From Chitinispirillia bacterium (GTDB taxonomy: Bacteria; Fibrobacterota; Chitinivibrionia; Chitinivibrionales; Chitinispirillaceae): a stretch of DNA of 36,562 bases. Both the position numbers and the translations under genes were made by a program. This document shows, in pieces, positions 17,105 to 24,163 of this stretch. The stretch is from positions 1-36,562 of the forward strand of contig WRCH01000013.1 in NCBI GenBank assembly GCA_009784115.1, given 5' to 3'. Under the pieces are notes generated by a model, which had not been told where the DNA came from, did not search any database, and saw only the letters and a program-made list of their open reading frames with translations. Position 1 is the first letter of the stretch. The number at the start of each line of letters is the position of its first letter.

Positions 17105-19644
17105 TGTCAAATTTTCGTTTTTCGGCAGTTTTTCTGTCACTTCTCTTTTGTACGATCTCTCTTTACGCTCAAAGTACTGTCTCTCCGGAAGTCAGGCGGC
17201 AGATGCAAAGCGCAACCCCCGCTCAGCAGCAGATAATGAACCGCTACTTGGCAAATCCAAGCAGTATAACCCCGGCGCAGCAGCAGATGATAGACCGTTA
17301 TATGGCGGATCCAAACAACAGAAGCGGTTTTGGCAGCGAGTCGGCTCAATCAGCCGCCGCACGAGCAGGTATGTTTGAAGCAAGCGATTTGTCCGACTCT
17401 GTCTTTTTAAGAGCAAACGAAATTTCTGATACGGCCGCTAGGGAATTTTCTGTTTACGAGAAAATGTTCCGCGGAAAAGATATTATCCCCGACAGCCTTA
17501 TCTCATCGCTTACAATGTTCGGATATGACGTTTTTTCACAAACGCGCGTTCACAGCTTCAGCCCCGGCGATATGAGTAATGTTCCCGTAAGTTATCCTGT
17601 GAGAGCAGGCGATGAGGTTAAGATCCATTTATGGGGCAGGGTCAACGAAGAGCATCTGATAAGAGTGACCCGCGAGGGTACGCTTAATGTTCCCCGCATC
17701 GGCCCGATAAGAGTTGCAGGACAGCCCTTTGGAACAATGGAACGTACATTGACTCAGAGGCTGCAAAATATTGAAGGGGTAAATGTCGCTGTTTCTATGG
17801 GGGAATTGCGTCCTATTGGGATTTACATTGTGGGAGAGGTTAATTCACCGGGATTTCACACCGTAAGCCCTCTCACCAATGTTACAAACGCGCTCTTTAC
17901 CGCGGGCGGTATAACAAACCGCGGCTCTCTGCGCTCGGTTCAGCTAAAAAGGGGCGGCAAACTTGTAACTGAGGTTGATTTCTATGATTTCCTGATATCG
18001 GGCAACGATAAAACGGGGCTTAGGCTTCAGGCGGGAGACGTTATTGTTGTTCCTGTCGCAAGACAGATGGTAGCGGTTGTCGGAAACGTCCGCAGAAGCG
18101 CAATGTATGAACTCAAGCAGCCTACAAAACTCTCCGAAGTGCTTGAAATAGCGGGCGGCGTGACCGCTTCGGGGTGGAAAAACCGCATACAGGTCGAACG
18201 GTTTGAGGGCAACAACCGTCAAATCATATTTGATGTTGACTCATCGCGCATGGCTCTGCCCGACGTAATCATTAAAGACGGTGATATTGTAAGAGTATTT
18301 CCTGTTCTTGACAAAGGGAAAAACTCTGTGTTTTTGAGCGGAAACGTTATGCGTCCGGGTAAATATGAGTTTAGAAGCGGTATGAGAATCAGAGATGTTA
18401 TAAATGATCACCATGATCTGCTCCCGGAATCATATTTTGAATATGCTGTGGTACTGCGTAAAACATTTCCGTCATTTTTGGAAAGAATCGTACCGTTCTC
18501 TCTGCAAAATGCGCTAAGTGACGCGGCAAGCGCCGACAACATTGTTCTTGAGGAACAGGATGAGATTATCATATACCCTCAAGACTATTTTACCCCCGAC
18601 CGCACGGTGAGCGTTGACGGATCGGTAACGACTCCGGGTACCTACAGGATTCTTGACAATATGACAATCCGCGACCTGATTCTGCAGGCGGGCGGCTTGA
18701 CAGACGACGCAAGCCGGCAGCGCGGCGAGCTTTACAGACGAGTGGAGAGAGACGGAGCTGTTGTTTTTAACAAAATAGAGTTCAGCGTAGAAAAGGTAAT
18801 GGCCGCCGATCCGCAGCAAAATGTAATACTTAACAAAAGCGACCGTATATTTGTGCGCAGCATGAAAGGGTGGCAGCAGGAGCGCCGTGTGACTCTTAGG
18901 GGTGAATTTTTTTATCCGGGCATTTATGTGCTGTTTGAAGATGAAACGCTGGGTGATCTTATTAAGAGAGCGGGCGGATTTAAAGAGGACGCTTATCTGC
19001 GGGCGTCGGTGTTTACCCGTCAGTCGGTGAGAAATTTAGAGCAGCTCAAACAGGCTGAATACGCCTCGGAGCTTGAGGGGAATATGATAAGACTCTCAAT
19101 AGAGCTCGCTTCCAAGGGGCAAAATATCGGCTCTCTGTTCGAGCAGCAGCTGCGGTTAAAGGAGATGCTCGACAGCTCCACCGTATCGGGGCGCGTGCTT
19201 ATTGATATGACCAATAAAGATCATTACACGACGTTTTCCTTAGAGGATGGGGACGAGCTTTTCGTTCCCAAGGTACCAAATACTGTCTCCGTACTTGGCG
19301 AGGTTTATAACTCAGCGACGTTTCGTCTTGATTCGAGAAGAACCCTTGTAAGCCACTACCTGAATTTAGCCGGCGGTCCCAAAAGAACGGCTGAAAGAAA
19401 AGATATGTACGTAATACGGGCAAACGGTACCGTTATCTCAAATAAAGAGATGCGCATCGCCTCTGTACATCTTGAGCCGGGTGATGTAGTGGTTGTCCCG
19501 GCAAAGGTGCGCTATGGCAACCCCCACAAGATTTTCCTTGATACCGCCGACGCTGCCCTCAAAATAACAAGTTTCTTGGCGACACTTGTTATGTTAGCGA
19601 TCGCTATAAATACTATGAACGCGACTAATAACGCAAATCCATAG
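17104..19644 (+). CDS. SLBB-domain polysaccharide export protein (Wza-like, long form)
   Basis: This 846-residue outer-membrane export protein starts at ATG 17104, sharing one base with the stop of the previous gene. A signal peptide (MSNFRFSAVFLSLLFCTISLYAQ) comes first. Residues 38-72 hold two 18-residue repeats (TPAQQQIMNRYLANPSSI and TPAQQQMIDRYMADPNNR). A Poly_export/Wza domain covers about 160-240 (YPVRAGDEVKIHLWGRV). A string of SLBB domains follows (VNSPGFHTVSP, VMRPGKYEFR, VTTPGTYRI, FFYPGIYVLFEDE, VYNSATFRLDS). The C-terminus has one membrane segment (TSFLATLVMLAIAIN). It is much longer than Wza (about 380) but like the long forms of Bacteroidetes and Fibrobacterota-like groups. No co-polymerase or flippase lies in this window. 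Confidence 0.87.
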   Translation: MSNFRFSAVFLSLLFCTISLYAQSTVSPEVRRQMQSATPAQQQIMNRYLANPSSITPAQQQMIDRYMADPNNRSGFGSESAQSAAARAGMFEASDLSDSVFLRANEISDTAAREFSVYEKMFRGKDIIPDSLISSLTMFGYDVFSQTRVHSFSPGDMSNVPVSYPVRAGDEVKIHLWGRVNEEHLIRVTREGTLNVPRIGPIRVAGQPFGTMERTLTQRLQNIEGVNVAVSMGELRPIGIYIVGEVNSPGFHTVSPLTNVTNALFTAGGITNRGSLRSVQLKRGGKLVTEVDFYDFLISGNDKTGLRLQAGDVIVVPVARQMVAVVGNVRRSAMYELKQPTKLSEVLEIAGGVTASGWKNRIQVERFEGNNRQIIFDVDSSRMALPDVIIKDGDIVRVFPVLDKGKNSVFLSGNVMRPGKYEFRSGMRIRDVINDHHDLLPESYFEYAVVLRKTFPSFLERIVPFSLQNALSDAASADNIVLEEQDEIIIYPQDYFTPDRTVSVDGSVTTPGTYRILDNMTIRDLILQAGGLTDDASRQRGELYRRVERDGAVVFNKIEFSVEKVMAADPQQNVILNKSDRIFVRSMKGWQQERRVTLRGEFFYPGIYVLFEDETLGDLIKRAGGFKEDAYLRASVFTRQSVRNLEQLKQAEYASELEGNMIRLSIELASKGQNIGSLFEQQLRLKEMLDSSTVSGRVLIDMTNKDHYTTFSLEDGDELFVPKVPNTVSVLGEVYNSATFRLDSRRTLVSHYLNLAGGPKRTAERKDMYVIRANGTVISNKEMRIASVHLEPGDVVVVPAKVRYGNPHKIFLDTADAALKITSFLATLVMLAIAINTMNATNNANP

Positions 19645-19681
19645 TTGGCTTAAATCTTGCTCCTTGTAAATATGAGTATTT

Positions 19682-19708
19682 GGGTGTGTTCAATATTATG
19701 AACACGCC
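19682..19708 (+). terminator. Stem-loop after the export gene
   Basis: GGGTGTGTTCA (19682-19692) pairs with TGAACACGCCC (19698-19708, one G-T wobble) around a short AT loop. No T run follows, so it may be a weak terminator or an RNA-stabilising structure between the export gene and the 57-residue gene. Confidence 0.4.
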
Positions 19709-19729
19709 CTAAAATAAGCGAGGGGTAAA

Positions 19730-19903
19730 ATGATAAAGATTGAACTTACAGAAAATCAAGGACTATTACTTAACGAGGTATTAGACAGAGTCTTATCGGA
19801 TTTACGCATGGAAATTGCTGATACGGACAGTCCGTTTTATAAGGATAAACTTAGGGAGCGTAAAGAGGAACTCATTGCAATTATGGCGCTTCTTAAGCCT
19901 TGA
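19730..19903 (+). CDS. Small conserved-looking protein, 57 residues, unknown function
   Basis: The ATG at 19730 follows AGGGG by four bases, a clear ribosome site, and the frame stays open for 57 codons to TGA at 19901-19903. The product starts MIKIELTENQGLLLNEVLDR and continues SDLRMEIADTD, then a charged helix (KDKLRERKEELIAIMALLK). It looks like two amphipathic helices joined by the DTD turn. From memory this resembles a widespread family of tiny hypothetical proteins with DLRMEIADTD; function is unknown. It is the last gene on the plus strand before the convergent merR gene. Confidence 0.7.
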   Translation: MIKIELTENQGLLLNEVLDRVLSDLRMEIADTDSPFYKDKLRERKEELIAIMALLKP

Positions 19904-19949
19904 TTTTTCGTGATTTACGGGGATAATCTCTTTAGCATCAATTTCCTGT

Positions 19950-20450
19950 TTATTTTAACAGCGCCAGTATCTCTTCGAGTTCTTTTTTCATATCGTTAAT
20001 CAGATCCGGTGAGATCTGTGCCGATTGTATGGATTGAGAGCTGCTTTCAAGACTGCAAGTATTTAGGATAGATTCTTCCAAGGCAGAACTATCCTGTGAT
20101 GACGCGTCATCATCAACCTGCGTCTCATTTGATTTTGAACGTGAACGCTTTTGAGAAGCGGCTTCCGTTTGACGATCTTCACTTAACTTCTGCCGGGCGC
20201 CGCTTATCGTGTATTTTTCTTCGTAAAGAAGCCGTTTTATCTGACAAATAACCTCAATGTCCTTATCCTGATAAGCGCGTTTGCCTCCGCGGTTCTTTTT
20301 AGGACGAAGAGTGGGAAACTCACTTTCCCAATAGCGCAAAACATGAGGCTCAAGGCTTGTCGCGCTGCATACCTCGCTTATAGAATAATACATCTTCTTT
20401 AAATCCAACAGACAGAGCTGCTCACATTTATTCGAATCTTTTTCTGACAT
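19950..20450 (-). CDS. MerR-family transcriptional regulator
   Basis: This is a 166-residue DNA-binding protein. The MerR helix-turn-helix lies at about residues 19-85: YYSISEVCSATSLEPHVLRYWESEFPTLRP, then RAYQDKDIEVICQIKRLLYEEKYTISGARQKL. The remainder is a Ser/Gln-rich linker and a short coiled coil (INDMKKELEEILALLK), with no recognisable metal- or drug-binding domain. Start chosen at ATG 20450 because GAGG is five bases ahead; an in-frame GTG two codons upstream overlaps that site. It sits downstream of gpsA with a 10-base gap, an arrangement seen in several bacterial phyla. Target unknown. Confidence 0.85.
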   Translation of the reverse strand: MSEKDSNKCEQLCLLDLKKMYYSISEVCSATSLEPHVLRYWESEFPTLRPKKNRGGKRAYQDKDIEVICQIKRLLYEEKYTISGARQKLSEDRQTEAASQKRSRSKSNETQVDDDASSQDSSALEESILNTCSLESSSQSIQSAQISPDLINDMKKELEEILALLK

Positions 20451-20460
20451 ATTCACCTCA

Positions 20461-21477
20461 TCACCAAAATTCAGGTTTTGTCTCCCTCATCATAAGATCA
20501 CGAACGGCCTCTTTTGCCGGTTTGTTTTCAAAAAGCATCTTATATAATTCTGTAGTAATAGGCATTTCGATACCGATCTTTTTTGCGAGTTCGTAAGCCG
20601 ACCTTGTCGTCTGCACCCCTTCGGCAACCATTGTCATACGCTCAAGCGCCTGATCAAGAGTGAGTCCCTGCGCGAGAAGTTCGCCCATGCGGCGGTTACG
20701 GCTGTGGCGGCTTATACAGGTGGTGATAAGATCGCCTATGCCCGCAAGACCGCTGAAGGTGCTGTCGCGCGCTCCCATTTTTCTTCCAAGACGCATCATC
20801 TCCGCAATGCCTCTTGTCATTATAGCGCCTTTAGTGTTATCGCCAAATCCCATCCCATCGGTTATACCTGCGGCTAAGGCGATTACGTTTTTGATACTCG
20901 CCGCAAGCTCCACTCCGCGCATATCGTCATTTGTATACAGGCGGAAATAATCGGTTGAAAACTGTTCCTGAATAAGCTCCGCCAATTTCATATTTTCAGA
21001 AGCCGCCACAACGGTAGTCGGCATATCGCGTGATACCTCTTCGGCGTGCGACGGGCCGCTCAGCACCGCCATTTTATCTACCCCAAGACCGGGAATCTCA
21101 TCGGCTAATACATCCGTCATAAGCTTAAGGGTGCCTGTCTCTATCCCCTTAGACGCCATTATCCACCCCTGCACTTTGGCAATTGAGGCTGGTGAGCTCT
21201 CTTTAACAACAGTTTTCAGCGTTTGACGCATGGTCTGAGACGGCACTACACATAGCACAAGTTCAGCCATATCAATCATTTTGCTGATATCGTTCGTGAT
21301 CTCAATATCCTGCGGGATAATGATACCCGGCAGTTTTGACGGCAGTTCGCGGTTCTTGGCAAGAAAATCAGCCGCCTCGGCGCTGTACTCCCACATGCAC
21401 AGCTTATGACCCTTTTTATGGAGCAATACAGCAAGCGCTATCCCCCATGATCCTGCTCCTAAAACACCTATATTCAA
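20461..21477 (-). CDS. gpsA: Glycerol-3-phosphate dehydrogenase [NAD(P)+] (GpsA)
   Basis: GpsA reduces dihydroxyacetone phosphate to sn-glycerol-3-phosphate, the backbone for phospholipids. The NAD loop VLGAGSWGIALA opens the protein. MASKGIE, AASIKNVIALAAG (catalytic Lys) and GDNTKGAIMTRGIAEM (substrate-binding Arg) follow, and FSGLAGIGDLITTC marks the C-terminal domain. Start is set at TTG 21477 because AAGGAGG lies eight bases upstream and the resulting MNIGVLGAGSWG fits the family; the longer ATG frame from 21498 would place that ribosome site inside the gene. The product is then 338 residues, the usual size. It is transcribed from the der side toward merR. Confidence 0.95.
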   Translation of the reverse strand: MNIGVLGAGSWGIALAVLLHKKGHKLCMWEYSAEAADFLAKNRELPSKLPGIIIPQDIEITNDISKMIDMAELVLCVVPSQTMRQTLKTVVKESSPASIAKVQGWIMASKGIETGTLKLMTDVLADEIPGLGVDKMAVLSGPSHAEEVSRDMPTTVVAASENMKLAELIQEQFSTDYFRLYTNDDMRGVELAASIKNVIALAAGITDGMGFGDNTKGAIMTRGIAEMMRLGRKMGARDSTFSGLAGIGDLITTCISRHSRNRRMGELLAQGLTLDQALERMTMVAEGVQTTRSAYELAKKIGIEMPITTELYKMLFENKPAKEAVRDLMMRETKPEFW

Positions 21478-21510
21478 TCTATTTGCCTCCTTCACCATAC
21501 ATTTCTTTGT

Positions 21511-21540
21511 ACAGACAGGGCATGCCCGCCCCTACGTCTG
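21511..21540. repeat. Short palindromic element at the der 3' end
   Basis: CAGAC (21512 region) pairs with GTCTG (21536-21540) around the palindrome GGGCATGCCC (21518-21527). The der stop codon TAG lies inside it (minus strand CGTAGGGGCGGGCATGCCC), the same pattern as the PfkB stop. Confidence 0.5.
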
Positions 21541-22920
21541 CGATTCCGCTTCCTGCGCCGCTACGTGGCGTCCTCTTGAACCGGATTTGAATTCCAAAAC
21601 TACAGGACAACCGCTTAAATCATATTTTTCGTATATTTTATTTGCGATATAACGCTCATAGGCGCTGCTTACGAGTTCGGGGTGCGTTACAAAAAACCGG
21701 AAATGCGGGAAAGGCGCTCCCGTCTGCTTGGCACCAAGAAACCGAACCTGCTTGCCCGGAGTTACAGGGTGAGGATGAGTCCGCACCCAGTCAAATATTG
21801 TATCCTCAAACTCCTTAGCTCCTATCCTTGTACCCATGCGTTCCTTTACCTCGAATATCTGCTCCACAAGAGAAGATACTCTCTGACCCGTTAGCGCGGA
21901 TACAGAGATCATGGGGATATTTTTTAACTCGGGATACTCATCATGCGCGTTAGCAACTAACTGCTGAAATGTTTTGTGGTCTTTTTCTATAAGATCCCAT
22001 TTGTTCCACGCTAAAAGCACCCCCTTGCGTAAATCAAATATCTTGCGCAGTATGCGCATATCCTGCACCCCGATTCCTCCGCCAACATCCACCACAAGAA
22101 TACAGACGTCACAGCGCTCTATACTGTCAAGCGCCCGAAGATTCGAGTAATATTCAAGATCCTTTTTAACACGAGCTTTTTTTCTAAGACCCGCGGTATC
22201 AATCAACACCAATTTTTTATCACCAAATAAAAGCTGTGAATCAATAGCGTCCCGCGTTGTACCCGGCTTTGAGTCAACAATCATACGGTTCTGCTTTAAA
22301 AGTTTGTTGACCATTGAGGATTTTCCCGCGTTGGGACGACCGACGATGGCAACTTTTAAACTGTCATCCTCCGCAGGTAATCCCTCAATATTTGCATCGT
22401 TCCCGTCTCCAATTTTTTCCTTGACGCGATTAACGGTCTCCTCAAGTAAATCAGCTACCCCTTTGCCGTGCAGCGCCGATATCGGATAAGGCTTGCCAAG
22501 CCCAAGCTGCATATAAGATGGAACCTCATACACTGCCTTTGCGGATTCTGCCTTGTTTACAACTAATATTGTTCTTGACGAAAACGACCGTCTCAATTGT
22601 TTCGCGATATGTAAATCAAAATCTGTAACGCCTGTCCCAAGCTCAACCACAAAAAGAATAACCGTGCTCTCCCGTATCGCAACGTCCACCTGATCGTGTA
22701 TCGCTTCGGGGATAGCTTCATGGAGATTGGGGATAAGTCCGCCGGTGTCAACTAATGTAAACTCAACGTCGTTCCAAACCGCTTTCATATAATTGCGGTC
22801 GCGGGTAACACCGGCAATATCATCAACCACGGCAACCCTTTTACCGAGAACACGGTTGAAAAGGGAGCTCTTGCCTACATTGGGCCGTCCGACGATAGAG
22901 ACTACTGGCAATTTTGACAT
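21532..22920 (-). CDS. der: Ribosome biogenesis GTPase Der (EngA)
   Basis: Der is a tandem-GTPase essential for 50S ribosome assembly. The 462-residue product has GTPase 1 with P-loop GRPNVGKSS (about residue 11), switch VTRDRNY, DTGG and NKAE, and GTPase 2 with GRPNAGKSS (about 192), TTRDAID, DTAGLRKKARVK and NKWD, then the KH-like C-terminal domain. In domain 1 the usual NKxD is NKAE, a variant that I recall in other Der proteins. A glycine/charged tail (SGSRGRHVAAQEAESQT) ends inside a short palindrome. The gap to the CBS gene upstream is four bases, so they form one transcript. Confidence 0.96.
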   Translation of the reverse strand: MSKLPVVSIVGRPNVGKSSLFNRVLGKRVAVVDDIAGVTRDRNYMKAVWNDVEFTLVDTGGLIPNLHEAIPEAIHDQVDVAIRESTVILFVVELGTGVTDFDLHIAKQLRRSFSSRTILVVNKAESAKAVYEVPSYMQLGLGKPYPISALHGKGVADLLEETVNRVKEKIGDGNDANIEGLPAEDDSLKVAIVGRPNAGKSSMVNKLLKQNRMIVDSKPGTTRDAIDSQLLFGDKKLVLIDTAGLRKKARVKKDLEYYSNLRALDSIERCDVCILVVDVGGGIGVQDMRILRKIFDLRKGVLLAWNKWDLIEKDHKTFQQLVANAHDEYPELKNIPMISVSALTGQRVSSLVEQIFEVKERMGTRIGAKEFEDTIFDWVRTHPHPVTPGKQVRFLGAKQTGAPFPHFRFFVTHPELVSSAYERYIANKIYEKYDLSGCPVVLEFKSGSRGRHVAAQEAESQT

Positions 22921-22924
22921 TTAT

Positions 22925-23851
22925 CTAAAATACCTTTTGCTTGAGGTCAATGGGAATCTCTTTTTGTGTTGTTACTAAAACCTCGAAAACACGGCTGCGG
23001 GAGACGCGGCGTACCTGAAATACTACCCCCTCAAATTCTGTCTCATACCCCTCGGGAATTTTTCCGCTGCAAAGCCCCCCAATCCACTCATCCATCGTTA
23101 AATCCCAATCAGGAAGCGCATGAGATATCCTCGAACGCAGCCTTTTAAAACTCGTGCCCCCGCCTGCTCTGAAACGGTGCTCTGTAAGCTGAATCAAATA
23201 ATCAGCCGGTATATCATACTCATCTTTGAGCTCGCCGACAAGTGTTTCTATGAGATTCTCTAATGTCACCATCCCCACTGTTTTGCCTTTGGCGTCCCGC
23301 ACAACCGCAATATGTTTATATCCGCCGGTAAGCACTCTAAAAAGTTTTGACAGCGGCATGAACGGATTGACAAAATTGAGTGGCCGCATTATCCCGCCAA
23401 GAGTCGGATTCTCAGGATTAAGCCTGAGCGCTCCAACTATATCTTTAAAATTGATATAGCCGATTATCTTATCAATATCCCCATCCTTAGCCAAGGGGAA
23501 GCGGGTATGGTTATGAAAGTGAGCGGCGATAAGCGCTTCGCTCAAGCTCATCTCTGTCGATAAAAAATTTATAGACTCACGCTTTACCATAATATGCGAA
23601 GCGGTCTGAGCGCTAAGATCAAGCGTGCGCCTAATAAGCTGCTCCTGCTCCTGACTTACTTTACCGCCAAGAATCGCGTTGCGGGTAAGCATCAAAACTT
23701 CTGATGAGATACCGTTTTTATCTTTTGTAAGACGCAGCGTATCAAGCGCTATGAAAATAGATCTCAAAAATAGACGGAGAGACTTGCCATATATCACAAA
23801 AACGATGATTGATAAAATAATTGCTGAAATAATGATTACGGTAAGGATCAT
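22925..23851 (-). CDS. CBS-pair protein with CorC/HlyC domain, single membrane anchor
   Basis: This 308-residue protein belongs to the CorC/HlyC (hemolysin) family. Residues 2-22 form one membrane segment. The central part carries two CBS motifs (ISSEVLMLTRNAIL through IMVKRESINFLSTEMSLSEALIAAH, then GGIMRPLNFVNPFMPLSKLF and VVRDAKGKTVGMVTLENLIETLVGE). The end is a CorC-HlyC associated domain (FRAGGGTSFKRLRSR ... FEVLVTTQ). The multi-helix CNNM (DUF21) membrane domain found in full transporters is absent. CBS pairs bind adenosyl nucleotides; members are linked to Mg2+/Co2+ homeostasis, but role here is uncertain. It is the first gene of the der-gpsA-merR run after the relic at 23968-24163. 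Confidence 0.85.
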   Translation of the reverse strand: MILTVIIISAIILSIIVFVIYGKSLRLFLRSIFIALDTLRLTKDKNGISSEVLMLTRNAILGGKVSQEQEQLIRRTLDLSAQTASHIMVKRESINFLSTEMSLSEALIAAHFHNHTRFPLAKDGDIDKIIGYINFKDIVGALRLNPENPTLGGIMRPLNFVNPFMPLSKLFRVLTGGYKHIAVVRDAKGKTVGMVTLENLIETLVGELKDEYDIPADYLIQLTEHRFRAGGGTSFKRLRSRISHALPDWDLTMDEWIGGLCSGKIPEGYETEFEGVVFQVRRVSRSRVFEVLVTTQKEIPIDLKQKVF

Positions 23852-23967
23852 CTGTTTACAACGTCCGATAAAATTTTTTGATTTTCAGCTGGATAACGTT
23901 TCTCTTTGCCAAACACAGAGACTTCAGCACGCCCTAATCAAAAAATAATGTAAGGGGCGCAGATTAA

Positions 23968-24163
23968 TCAATCAATAATGCTTCTGCCGGAAGCGCTGCA
24001 CGAAATCATTTTGCATCTTGGACTACCAGTACTGCTTTTCCCGCAGTTGACTTTAAGTCTTAGTTTGCCCTCAAGAAATTTGGTACAACTTTCCATCACC
24101 CTTTCGGCTGCTCTGGCGCTCTTGACATATATGTTGCAGTCATCCGCAATCATTACTAATAAT
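23968..24163 (-). pseudogene. Relic of group II intron reverse transcriptase/maturase (LtrA-like)
   Basis: Read on the minus strand from just after the topA stop, the frame gives IADDCNIYVKSARAAERVME, then FLEGKLRLKVNCGKSS. This matches the YADDCNIYV...ERVMES...FL..KLKLKVN..KS core of group II intron reverse transcriptases, with Ile for Tyr at the catalytic box. Only about 60 residues remain, without the N-terminal RT domains, the X/maturase or the endonuclease part, and the homologous reading stops within the tail. It has no start signal of its own. The rest of 23852-24163 shows no gene. The fragment abuts topA exactly, so an old intron or its partial deletion ended here. Confidence 0.8.

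Noticed and set aside
21478-21498. Longer GpsA starting MVKEANR
   Set aside because: The strong AAGGAGG lies inside that extension and fits the TTG at 21477, which gives the usual GpsA N-terminus.
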